From: Helicoverpa zea
Taxonomy: Eukaryota > Arthropoda > Insecta > Lepidoptera > Noctuidae
Assembly: GCF_022581195.2 (NCBI RefSeq)
Contig: NC_061466.1
Coordinates: forward strand, 9,610,001 to 9,674,000
Length of the DNA: 64,000 nt
Direction: 5' to 3'
Shown: positions 10,721 to 22,010 of the stretch, one piece after another
How positions within the stretch are numbered: position 1 is the stretch's first letter
How the letters are laid out: each line of letters opens with the position of its first letter
Made by a program: the position numbers and the translations under genes
Notes under the pieces: generated by a model
Databases searched by the model: none
Seen by the model: only the letters and a program-made list of their open reading frames with translations
What the model was told of the DNA's origin: nothing

Positions 10721-13295
10721 ATGCGGGTAAGCTTAGTATACCTAGAATTTTGACCTAAAATTCGTTTCACTTCAAGTCAAAAACCTATGAATAGTTATCA
10801 CGTGTAGGTACGGTAAATTCTAAACATAACATCATCTATTTTCGTCCATCCAAAAATGACCAATTTACGTCACACCACACCGTCTCACGCTTAAAAATTA
10901 AAAACGAGGAAACGTAATTCAATTACTTTGTTTCAATTCTTGTAAATATTGTCTTAAGGTATATCTTTAAATGTAATGTAATGACAACGATAAAAATAAT
11001 TGTGAGATTAGATCGTGTATTCGCTTAGAAAACCAGCCAAATTGAAATATTGTTTACGTATAAAAATAAAATGTAAACTCATCGCTCGATTATAAGACTG
11101 TTTACAACAAATAAAAAGGATGGTAAAAATCTTTCTTGTTTTATTATTTTTTATTCCTTTTGTGTTAAAAATAGCTACAAAGTGGTAAGTGGTTTACCTA
11201 CTACTTATTGTGAGTTGAGTTAAGCAAGGCCGAAAACCTTACTTTTCTTAAAGTGAGTATTTTTTTCAGTTTGCTTGATAAATGGATGGTAAACATTTAT
11301 ATGAATGATTGTAAGTAGTTCCAGATTAAGAATCATTTGCTTGCACCGACAGTAAGAATATCACCATTTTTAACCGAATCTTAATAAGAGGTTCTCAGTT
11401 TGACTGAAATATCTCACGTTTGGCTGTACCGACATTATTGCATTCGCCAGCATAATATTCTTCAGATAAATAAGAAGATTTAAGCCATATTATCGAAGTT
11501 GGTTTATTTTTTTAGTATTTTGTTCCTATTAAGCAAAAAAAAACTTACCTAAGCCATTAAAAAAATCAGAACCTCAAAATACTTGACACAAATAAAACCA
11601 CAGATATACAATAGCCAAATCAATTTACTACTCCTGTATATGAAGCTAAGTACGCCTCTTCTAGTCAGCCTGACATAAGTCTAGTGTTCCGCATTGCGCT
11701 ACAGACACAACTTTATACCACTACTGTACCTTTTCTGCACTGTACATGGACATACTTTATTGCTCCAGTGTTCAACGGTAAGGTGTTTTTGAAGACTTAA
11801 ATATAGGTGGTAAGTTTATTTAATCGTAATTTTATTTTTGTAAAAATATATTTTAAGTTTATGAAGCGGTAATAGTAGGTAAAATAATTTATTTTAGTCG
11901 GTTTCTGGGGATATTCGAATTATGAAAACAATGTGGTGTTTGCATGGAGAAATTGAAGCAACAAACTGATTCTTTTTGTAGGTATATGCTATCAATAAAA
12001 ACTGCAATTTTAATTTTATCTGTAGCAAAATACTACAACTACTATATAGCTTTAGGTATATGCTATGCTTATCAACTGAAAAAAACATCAATACCTGTAG
12101 TTACGTATTCTTTCAAATGCTAAAAAATACTTCTATACTTGATCTTATCACGTAGCAACCATATTTGATTAAGTACCTACTCTCTAATTCATTTTTCACA
12201 TTCCATTTATTCTTACCAACAAGTTAGATACAAAGAAAAGTCTAAAAACAGGGAAAAAGGCTTTGAAACGAAAGCTTCGTCATTAAAGCACATAAAATGT
12301 GAAACGCGAAGAACACACGTTATATTATATTTCTGCACGAAACATTCGAATACTTTACAATTCCTGAACGTTAAGGAAATTCTAGGTATTGCTACGTTTT
12401 GTATGAAGAACAATTCTTGCCTGCTTAGTGGAACTTAAAGTGTTACCCTAACTAGTCTTTCTATCGCGCTTTCACATAAAATTCAGTTAACCTAGGTATT
12501 AAAATTTTGGTACCTACACATATATATACATAGATAGCACATATATATAGATAGCACGAAAAAGGATATACCTACCTAATCTTTTTACACGATTGCAGAA
12601 AGTGGTCATCCAGGAACCGCTAGTAATAAATACCACTTATATTGAATAGAATGATGAAGTACCTAAATAAAATTAAAGTAGTATCTTCCCAAGCAATACT
12701 CTATGATGTAGTTACTTGATACTTTCGAACCAAGAAAGACTTACCTTTTTACGTACTATCCCATAATTTTCAATAAAACGACAATAGAAACGTCACATTC
12801 ACTCACAGTTTCATATTTTCGTATATAATGCAAAAAATAACAATTTCACAGCACGGTCGAGTCCAGTGACGGTGGCGACGCAAAGCGAAGGAAACGCAAT
12901 TTATTTGATAAAATATTCAGTTGCACAGTTTTGTTTCTAGCTCCTACGCTGTAAAACTATGCAGCTGGGACAAGTTTCTTGCGTTACTGTGTTTGTATTA
13001 GATACTTGTGTTGTTTCGTGTTAGAAGAGTGATGCATAGAAAAGCGAATATGTACTACCTAATGCGATTGGTTTAACCACAGATTACTATAATAGTTACT
13101 TCTAAAATTCAGTTTCTTTTAAGTTACATATCAGATTCAGAACTTCTTAAAAAGAAGTCCTACAATTGCTATTTCGCAAATTATTAATATTACAAAATTT
13201 CGATTTTTAATAGAGATTATTACATAGAGATGTAGCAAAAAAAATGTTTATTTATTTATTATGCAAAAAAAATCTAAAGATATCGAAAAACCATA
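10721..13295. other. Intergenic, no supported gene
   Basis: AT-rich. A short imperfect tandem (ACATATATATA..GATAGCAC) sits at about 12519-12557. A patch near 12850-12900 is more GC-rich but has no convincing ORF. Confidence 0.4.
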
Positions 13296-14724
13296 CTCAA
13301 AGTCAAAGTATTTATTATTTGTAAAACATAGGTAAAAATAAATGTAGATCTTAAAATTAAAATAGTGCGCTATGTTCTGTCTATGGTGAGACGTATAAAT
13401 ATGGTTTCGACTACGTACTAGAATTAAAGTAAGAAATGTTTACAATTAAAACTAGAATTAAATATCTAAATTAGTCATTTAGGAACTCATCAACCGTGTA
13501 GAAACATTTCTCAGTTAGAATTTTTTGTAATGTTTTCTTAAACTTATGGAGAGGTAGAATTTTAATCTCATCGGGAATTTTGTTGTAGATTCTCGGGGCG
13601 ACACCAAAGAAACTTTTCTGCATGAGAGATGTTTTACACCTTGTGTGACACAGCTGATTTATATATTTAGCTCGCATAGGAGTTTTTCTGACATCCGACA
13701 GTTTTGTGAACAAGTGCTGGTTAGTTTTAACAAACAATGCAGTTTCGAGAATATATAGTGATGGCAATGTGAGAATTTTAAGAGATTTAAAAACAGGTGC
13801 ACAACTGTCTGTTACTTTTAGTCTACACATTGACCTTATACATCTTTTTTGCATCATAAAGATAAGTTCTCTATCACTGGACTGCCCCCAAAAAACAAGC
13901 CCATATCGTAGAACTGAACCAACTAGTCCGTGATACGCTGTTAGAAGCGTTTCGATATTGACTACCTTTGACAACTGAAAGAGTGCATATGCAGCTTGGC
14001 TCAGTCGCTTGCATAATTGTTCAGTGTGAGGCTTCCAGGTTAGCTTATTGTCTATTGTAATACCTAAGAATTTTACACAATTGGCTTCTTCTATTTGGTT
14101 GCCCTGATAAGAAATATTTATAGCAGGATGTTCGCGTCGCTGGTCGAAGTGCATTACTTTTGTCTTTTTCAGATTTATAACCAAGTTATTATTATTGAGC
14201 CAGGTAATAATTTCCGAAAGTGTATCGTTAATATCTGTTTGGTAATTATCAGGATTATTACATTCAACTACAGCAGTGCTGTCATCTGCAAATAGGACCA
14301 TTTTCTGTTCTATAGCTTTTGAAAGATCATTGATATAGATTAAGAATAACAATGGCCCTAAGACGCTACCTTGAGGCACTCCATAATACACGCGTCTGGG
14401 TCGGGATTTATATGTTGTAATCAATTTAGTCTTTTGACAAATTCTAGTAAACTCTGTGCCCTGATATCTGTCGCTTAGATATGATTCTAGTAGTTTCAAG
14501 ACATTTCCCCTTACGCCATAGCCATAAAGTTTTTCTAGCAAGATCTTATGATCTACATAATCAAATGCCTTAGTCATGTCTGTGTAGATAGCACAGATAG
14601 GTTTTCTTTTGTCTACTGATGCTATAATTTTAGATATAAAGTCGTACATATATTGCCATATTTGTTGTACATTTTCGGAAACCCTTTTGTTCGTCACAAA
14701 ATAATCCGTACTACTATAAAACAA
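13296..14724 (-). mobile_element. 5'-truncated CR1/Jockey-type LINE
   Basis: On the minus strand it holds an open C-terminal reverse-transcriptase frame, a short 3' UTR and a tail reading (inverted) ATACTTTGACTTTGAG. The 5' side stops in front of RT motif A, so the endonuclease and the first RT motifs are missing. Partial insertion is the usual outcome of target-primed reverse transcription. Confidence 0.8.
13471..14724 (-). CDS. LINE reverse transcriptase, C-terminal part (417 residues, open)
   Basis: The frame has the RT motifs in order: motif A with Asp near residue 49 (YTDMTKAFD), GVPQGSVLGPLLFLIYINDL, and the catalytic FADD at residues 145-148. The LGITID..LTW motif and a thumb/C-terminal region typical of CR1/Jockey-clade ORF2 follow. 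Complete ORF2 proteins of this group are about twice as long, and the endonuclease is absent. The ATG at 14724 is simply the first Met after the truncation, not a native start. The frame has no internal stop, so the copy may be fairly young, but it cannot be autonomous. Confidence 0.85.
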   Translation of the reverse strand: MFYSSTDYFVTNKRVSENVQQIWQYMYDFISKIIASVDKRKPICAIYTDMTKAFDYVDHKILLEKLYGYGVRGNVLKLLESYLSDRYQGTEFTRICQKTKLITTYKSRPRRVYYGVPQGSVLGPLLFLIYINDLSKAIEQKMVLFADDSTAVVECNNPDNYQTDINDTLSEIITWLNNNNLVINLKKTKVMHFDQRREHPAINISYQGNQIEEANCVKFLGITIDNKLTWKPHTEQLCKRLSQAAYALFQLSKVVNIETLLTAYHGLVGSVLRYGLVFWGQSSDRELIFMMQKRCIRSMCRLKVTDSCAPVFKSLKILTLPSLYILETALFVKTNQHLFTKLSDVRKTPMRAKYINQLCHTRCKTSLMQKSFFGVAPRIYNKIPDEIKILPLHKFKKTLQKILTEKCFYTVDEFLND

Positions 14725-15540
14725 AAATACAAAAAACTAATCATGGATGGACAAAGCAGGCTAAGCAGGTGCAGATTTTGAACACAAAACTTCGAATGAA
14801 ACTTTGCCTTGAAGGTTGCCAAGCTAAGTATTTTCAATAAAATCACAAGCAAAAGGTGACCACCCCTTATAAAAACAGCCAAACAGCCACACCAGAGTAA
14901 AGGGTGTGTCTAATGTGTTGGCGTGACACAAGCGGACACAATTCATACAATATTCAAGCTTTACCAGCAAATGTTTTGACCTTTCCACTATCGATGGAGT
15001 TTTGTGAGCAATTTATACATGCAATGATGTACAATTTAGAGTCATTTACTTTATAATATTTTAGTTTAATTTAAATTATCAGAAATATTTGTATTTATAT
15101 TATTACTATAACGCAAAAGCTACCAAATTGATTTTGATGTTACTTGGCTAGGTTTGTTGTAGGCTACTTTTTATCTAATAATTATCGAGAAGCGGATAGG
15201 AAGGCTGACAGAAGCTTGTGTTTAAGTTAAGGTTTTTAGTGTGCAGTATTTTTTACCTGTAATTTCCGTCAAAGTAGCAGTGAACTTCTTCAAATTTTAA
15301 TAAGGTATGTAGACCACCACCCATCAGCAGACATACCTGCAAACAACGAGCGAATTCAATACAGCTAGAACCACCAGTCCTACTATTGAACACTTCAAAA
15401 AATATTATAATAAAGTATGCTTAATGAATAGTCACAGGCATTGGTGTGAAAAAGTCCTTAACACTAAGTCTCTCCCACGGCGATCATGACATGGACTAAC
15501 CACGGAGAACAAAATTACTAGTGGAGGTGCCATAACGGAA
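14725..15540. other. Intergenic, nothing recognised
   Basis: AT-rich, with no exon-like or repeat match that I could support. Confidence 0.4.
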
Positions 15541-15765
15541 AATCGCCTAAAAAAGTAGCTCGCCAAAATGCGGGTGAGCGGGGGACGAGAAAATTTACTG
15601 TTTACGTCCTTACTTAAATTTTAACGAATAGCTAGCTAGTTCACTCGTACTGATCGTTATGGTCAGGTCCACTGTACGAAATTGACCTATCTAGAAGAAG
15701 GCGCCTGACCTACCTGCACTATGGCATCTCCGCTATCTTTCCTTACTCCGTGAGGCTAAACAATT
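15541..15765 (+). repeat. Dispersed repeat sharing GAAGGCGCCTGACCTAC
   Basis: It shares TCGCCAAAATGCGG and, about 130 bp on, AGAAGGCGCCTGACCTAC plus following bases with 39770-40012, in the same order and orientation. Family not recognised. Confidence 0.55.
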
Positions 15766-16827
15766 AACACAACAATAAAGATCCTACACGTGGACGAGTG
15801 TACTAAAATTATCTGCGACTATTATTGTATAGGAGGATTTTTATTAACACAAACCCCGTTTATTTGTCTAGTAAATATTGAATGTGTTTTATTTATCCAA
15901 GTACATATTTTTTTAATACAGCAGGTTTTAGAGAGTGTATAGTGTTTCACTTATCTAGTAGGTTGTTAAAGGTAAAAATCAGGCTTGGCATATTATTATT
16001 AACTCGCGAATAGTAAGATATTTTTAGTAATCTGTGCCCGAATAAGTACTGAAACGTTACTTTACGTCGATTACGATTACACTTACGTCAATTTCTGCAT
16101 CAGAAATACATTTACATACATAGTAAGTACTAAAACTTTAAGCAACATTTGCTTAACTTTACTAGTTTATTAGATTTCTAACCGACCTCTATTAAAAAAA
16201 AACAATTCCTAATCGTCATACAGCGAATAGATTGCTTATCGCAACCCGTAGTACCTACGTGTGCCACAACTAATCTTTCATTCAACCAAATTGACATTAA
16301 TATACCCTGATAAACCCAACACCCAAATCACTGACGCTAACACTAAATCAATTACAAAATAAACAGCAATAAATAAAAATAATGCCAGTCAGTATCAAAT
16401 GCGGCGTCGTTACCGTAAATCAGTGTGACACACGTCGATTCGCGAAGCATTCCCTACGGCGGCGGGAATGAAATATGGCCGCGGTATCTGCCGCATTATG
16501 CTCGTTCTGATTAATATCTGATTATTGTGTGAACTATGTTTAACACTATTCAATTACCTATGAGGTGATGAAAAAAAAAATGGTTTGGTATCTAGTCCGT
16601 TAAAAAATATAGGAGGCAAAGAGGGTGCAGATTTTTTTTAACCAACAAAAAGTACACAATACACCATATTTAAACTTAAACAGCACTTAAAAGTAACTTA
16701 AAATGAACTTATATGTATAGTAAAGTAACTTAACTTAAATAGTATACTAAAAATCTCTGTCTACGCCTTGCTTTAGGCCGCCTTATAATAAAAAATACCG
16801 GGTTTAGTGATATGTTTTAACCGTTAA
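15766..16827. other. Intergenic, no supported gene
   Basis: Mostly AT-rich. The GC-richer block at about 16430-16510 has no supported reading frame. Confidence 0.35.
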
Positions 16828-17090
16828 CTTGGTTAAAGGAAGATTGAATCCTATGGAATGGATGTATGGAAGTCTCTCAACAAACTACGTACACTGGTCG
16901 GCAAATGCATGGACAACCTATCTAAGTTCTACACTGATGACAAAAGATGCGGGTACGGTCCCGCACCACAAACAATGCGACACCTTCTGTGTTGTCCAAT
17001 GTGCCTCAAAACTTGCACTTTGAAAGACCTACATGTCGTCACTGATAATGCCGTATGCGTGGCGAAATACTGAGCCGCTAAAATATAAGA
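16828..17090 (+). pseudogene. LINE ORF2 C-terminal relic
   Basis: The frame from 16858 reads SLNKLRTLVGKCMDNL, then QTMRHLLCCP, then DNAVCVAKY and TGA AAGCCGCT-like codons. This matches the general layout of many insect LINE ORF2 C-termini (LNRLR..G.C, C.CG..QTM.HLL.CP, DNA..VA.YW). The final Trp position is a TGA here. Only about 70 codons are preserved, so it is a decayed fragment. Confidence 0.6.
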
Positions 17091-18397
17091 TTGATCGCCA
17101 TCGGTTCACCAAGAAGAATATACTCCGTAAGTGCAATGTTTAATAAAAACCACAGCACCAAATAAGGTGGAAAATATCTAAATCATAACGCCACAATTCC
17201 GTTTTGTCAGTGGAAAGGATTGTCAGACTTTTACTGACTAAAACCTACTTCTATACCCAAATACTGAAATGGTTTACGCCATCCACAATAATAAATCAAA
17301 ACATATAGCACAATCACTCAATTTCTTCATACATTCGTTACATTACATTCAGTAATCTAGATCGCTAATTGTTTGGAACAGTTCTGAGGCGCCATCAATC
17401 TTGTGTCGGCCATGACAGATGGCATTGAACGCGAGATATCATTACGGCAAGATGCTTATTACTTTCAGCTATAAGGAATTTATCATAATACTTATCTGTT
17501 TCAAAGTTAAGTCATTAATTTTGGTTATATCATCAAGAGGGAGTTTGAATCGTCAAATAGCTGAAAACGTGGCGAAAAAATTGTAAGGACTTTTTGAATG
17601 TAAATAATCAAACATTTATTGGTAGATTTTTAATTCAAAGATTTTTAAAATAATCGAGCATTTCCCTCAAGTTTCTCAATGACTTAAAATAAAAAGTCGA
17701 CTTAAAATAAACACTTAAAGAACTGGCGAGAAACTTTTAAAAACTCGTCTTTTCAAACTTCCACTATCCTTTATCTTTCGTTATATTTTTTTCAACAAAA
17801 ATGACTAGTGTAAACCAAGGAGCCGCGACAGCCACTTATCTGCAAGATTTATAATAATATCATGACAGTAAGGAATTCTCGTCTCCACTAACAAAGACAG
17901 GAAAAAATCGCCCGAAGAATGGGAGAGTTTTTGTGAAAAAAAGTGTTTTATTCGTCTTTTTGTTTGGAACAACGAAGGGGGTTCGCTGTTTTGTAAAATG
18001 GATAGTGAGCTGATTTACACGACGATATTTTTCATTCAGACTTAAATATAAGTCCACATCTACCATAAAAATATAACTAATGCCATATCTTCGTCAAAAA
18101 TCATGTCGATTTTCGACTTCACAAATAAATGAAGATTACGACTTACTAAAAAAAAATCCAATAGAACCCTACTATCCCTGTATTCAGAAAAGTATTGAAT
18201 CCTGTCAAAACCACACTAAAATTCCGAGAAAACCCACAACAAATAGCAAATAGCTCGCTAAAAATGTTGCTGTCAAAAATATATCCTTTGATAGGAAAGA
18301 ACGTTATCCTTCATCAAAAACTTCTATCATAGTACATTGTACGTCACAGCGGGATTTAGGGAACCAAATTTGGACCCCAATTAAATCTCTAAAAACC
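17091..18397. other. Intergenic, nothing recognised
   Basis: AT-rich sequence with short unsupported ORFs. Confidence 0.35.
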
Positions 18398-18678
18398 CTG
18401 CAAACTATGTACTTAACTATCGGCCGACAGTTGACTTGAAAGCAATCGTAAACCAAATCCTTTTCCACCATCGTCATCAACCTTTTTGTAATCCCACTAC
18501 TGGCCACATGCCCCCTCTCATATGGAGAAGGGTGTTCTCTAATTACCACCCTTTTTAGTCAATCGTTGTAGTATGTCGACTGTAGACTGTACCTGATCTG
18601 TAATGTGGGCACTACCACTTCATCTTCATACTGATTTGTGAGCCTGATCAATCTATCGGCCGACTAAAAGTTTGCAGT
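18398..18678. mobile_element. Inverted-repeat element (CGGCCG-end family), copy 4
   Basis: The left end is CTGCAAACTATGTACTTAAC followed by TATCGGCCGACAGTTGAC. The right end is ATCGGCCGACTAAAAGTTTG followed by CAGT. It contains CTTCATACTGATTTGTGAGC as in copy 1. Confidence 0.6.
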
Positions 18679-19489
18679 CTGTGTCAAGCTCAGTGTTCCA
18701 CGAAGTAGGGTTATGTGGTGGTGCCGAAATATGACCTAAAACCTGGATGAAATTTCTCTATTGTAGGAACTTGCCTGAACTATTTTGTGCATAAATAGAA
18801 CGGTTTTGGTAAATACAATAGGCAGTTACAAGAAATGAGGCAAGCAAAAAAGCTTAGTCAAGGGCGGTTATAAAATTACGAGTATAGGTACATATAATTT
18901 GATTTAAGTATTTTTTCAACCATACAAGATTAAGTATTTTATTTCACAATACCAGCTCATTATAACTATTTTTCACTATAAAATGTTTTCAGGAAATGAT
19001 TATCATCTGAAAATAAATTCAGAAATTGCATCTATAATCCCGATTTCACAAAGAATAATTTCATTTATACATGACGGTTATACATAAGGAAATAATATAA
19101 TCAAATAATATTATACATAATCTTCTTAATATAATACTTTATAAATTAATTCTTCTTATTTAATTTATTCCCATTTTGTTGAATATTATTTACTTTGAAC
19201 TGAAATATACATAATAATAGATTTATAAACGTGTATGGAACTACTTTATGTAAGTTTAGGCTTCGTACACATTATCGCATTATAGAAAATAAGTCCTTAA
19301 AAGGTAACTGTATGATCTATATTTAATTAAAATATATGAATCTGTTCTGTCTAATTTTGTCATATTATGAAAATGGTGTTGCTTAAAACTACACTGAACC
19401 TAAACAAACCGAAATTATTCGTATGCTTAGTATTTTCAAACCCATTAAGTATACTAAGTAAATACTACACTAATATCTATCACCACCTC
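18679..19489. other. Intergenic, very AT-rich
   Basis: No feature recognised. Confidence 0.35.
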
Positions 19490-19640
19490 ATCATCTTCCG
19501 AGCCTTTTTCCCAACTATGTTGGGGTCGGTTTCCAGTCTAACCGCATGTAGCTGAGTACCAGTGCTTTACAAGGAGCGACTGCCCTATCTGACCCCCTCA
19601 ACCCAGTTACCCGGGCGACCCAATACCCCTTGGTTAGACC
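19490..19640 (-). repeat. SINE 3' fragment (reverse)
   Basis: In reverse it shares ATGTTGGGGTCGGTTTCCAG and GAGTACCAGTGCTTTACAAG with the SINE family seen at 59164-59508. 5'-truncated. Confidence 0.7.
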
Positions 19641-21016
19641 ACCACTACCTAAACTGAAATAAAACATGTCCTCACCTTTATAGAGAAGTGTCACATCGTC
19701 TAGAATATATGAAATAAACGATAAACATTGTGTTTCTCGAGAAATATTATTGAAACACTGCAGGACGTTTCAAAAGATATTGAATTTTTCCCCTGCCGTG
19801 AATGAAATAGAATTATTAGTTTTTCTATGGTCTGACTGTCTGTCTGTTTAGAATATAAGTGTTCATTTTATGTGTGTGCAATTACACTAATTGATATTAT
19901 TAGTGGGATGCTTTGGCAAAAGTTTCTAAGCATATTTTGTTGTTTCACGCAATAGCTACTGAATAAGTTTTGTTGAAGCTTGGCAATAATCTAGAATTAT
20001 GAAAATAACTTGCTATTTTTTAACTGGGAATGTTAAATAGTTCACTCAGACTGGTGGAACCGAAGAGAATAGCTAGAAAAAAAATCGTTAAGTCTTATCG
20101 TGTGAAATCGTTAAGTCTTAAGAATAATCTTAACATTTCCTGACTCTATCGGAGATTCTTGATAACCAGTCCTTTGATTGCAAAATGATCACTCCATTAA
20201 CCTTACTAGCTTCATACAAAACCTAATTCAAGAACAACATTTATTTCTTAACCTTTTAAAATAGCAAGCATGACAAAGTTATGTAAAACAAAAGCCTGAC
20301 TTCAAGGGGAGTATTCCTAGCGCACTGTAATAGCATTCTCCATGACAGATTGTATAGAAAATGTCAAACATTAGCTTTACATTCCGTAATTTCGAACGCC
20401 ATATTGCACGGAAAGTGCATTTTATCATACTGTAGCTTTTTGAACGGATTTGTCGTCTAGTTTTGTTGTGTGGTCCAAGTTATGGACCTTTAGTTTTTCA
20501 ATAACCTGTCCGTTGATTAGCTTACTGAAGGTAGGAATTTGACATCACTCGTATTGGGCTCTATTTAGTAACCAAATAAATGAAGGACATGGTTATTGAA
20601 ACCCGCATTTACATAGACGAGTTTGGATCTTATACAGATTGAAACCGAAGAAAATTGTATTATGCAAATAAAACGGGAAAGATAGTTTCGAGTTATAGGA
20701 TAATTTATTGTTAGTCGTGAGAGGATTTTATGCTGAGGATTATTTTGTTTTTATACACTCATGAATTTATTTTCTTTGTTATATCTATGTTTTTAATGCG
20801 ACATCTTGCATTATCATACAGTTCCTATTTTTCTACATAACTCCGTCGATCTATCTTAATATAGTTTTTTTCTTCTTGTTATCAAGTCTTGTATGTTCAA
20901 ATATTTTACAACAAATACCCCTACAATCATAATCTCTATCAACCGCTCATCACTCCTAACTTGAATCGCCACTAAACCCGTCAGCGCCAAGCGCGGCTTA
21001 AATAATAACTTCCCTC
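19641..21016. other. Intergenic, nothing recognised
   Basis: AT-rich; no supported ORF or repeat pairing. Confidence 0.35.
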
Positions 21017-21500
21017 CAGCTCGCTCTTAGAGGAAATAGTGGCCCATACTTGTATGGGATTACCTAAATCGGGGATTTGACCTTTACGGGATTATTTCTG
21101 AAGGACGTCGGACAAATCATTTGGTTCTTCATCGCGATAATTATGTTATGGGTTATGGTTCTTATCAATGGGTTGTTGATTGATTTTGGTTATGTTTATC
21201 ATTATTATGTCTTCAATAATTATTTTGCAAATATTGTACGAAGTCTGTCAGCTCTGTAATAAATATGTGAGTTAATTTATGTGACAATATTTTTGAAAAA
21301 AAGCGGCTCTATATAATTAAATAATTTAACTTTGCTCTAGCTCGCTCTTAGAGGAAATAGTGGCCCATACTTGTATGGGATTACCTAAATCGGGGATTTG
21401 ACCTTTACGGGATTATTTCTGAAGGACGTCGGACAAATCATTCGGTTCTTCATCATGGTTTAGCGTATAATTATGTTATGGGGTTGTTGATTGATTTTGG
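21017..21500 (+). repeat. Direct duplication, two copies about 321 bp apart
   Basis: The block beginning AGCTCGCTCTTAGAGGAAAT at 21018 recurs at 21339. Over more than 110 bp I see about one mismatch (CATTTGG against CATTCGG). Similarity continues with small indels to TTGTTGATTGATTTTGG. Near-identity suggests a young local duplication or two copies of a short element. Confidence 0.75.
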
Positions 21501-21550
21501 TGGGGATTTTCTTTTGTTTTTGCTTCATATGTCTCTAATAATTATAGGTA

Positions 21551-21923
21551 ACTGCCTCGTTGGTCTAGCTGTCGCTAGTGCGGCTGCTAAGCACGAGGTC
21601 TCGGGTTCGATTCCCGAGTCGGGCCGAAATCGCTTTGTGGGTTTTAGAAGACTTTCACAAAGCAGCCTGGAGCCTGGAAGCTGGTGGTTGATACACCCGT
21701 GCATCGGAGAGCACGTAAATGTCGGTCCTGCGCCTGATCTCTCTCCGGTCGTGTCGGATTACCGTCCCATCGGGCTATGAGAGTTAAGGAATAGTGAGTG
21801 CACCTGTGTCTGCGCAAATGCTCGTGCACTATAATATGTCCTGCGTAGTTGGCTAATCTTCTTACATGAGAACAGCCGCCGTAGCCGATAATCGGCTAGG
21901 AGGACATCATCATCATCATCATC
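21551..21923 (+). mobile_element. tRNA-derived SINE, full copy 1
   Basis: The tRNA-like head has an A box (TGGTCTAGCTG at 21561) and a B box (GGTTCGATTCC at 21604). A tRNA-unrelated body and an (ATC)n tail follow. It is flanked by the 11-bp duplication AATTATAGGTA at 21540-21550 and 21924-21934. A closely similar copy sits at 46554-46923. It would be transcribed by RNA polymerase III and moved by a LINE. Confidence 0.88.
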
Positions 21924-21934
21924 AATTATAGGTA

Positions 21935-22010
21935 TTGACAGAGAGGAATGGAAGAAAAAGACATGTTGCGCCGACCCCAAATTACTTGGGAACAAGGTAG
22001 GAAGATGATG
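21935..22010 (+). repeat. SINE 3' tail fragment
   Basis: GCGCCGACCCCAAATTACTT followed by GGGAACAAGG and GATGATGATG resembles the 3' end of the SINE at 59164-59508. Confidence 0.5.

Noticed and set aside
21551..21625. Possible tRNA gene (A and B boxes)
   Set aside because: The head lacks a complete cloverleaf with anticodon arm and acceptor pairing, and it continues into a SINE body with tail and target duplication.
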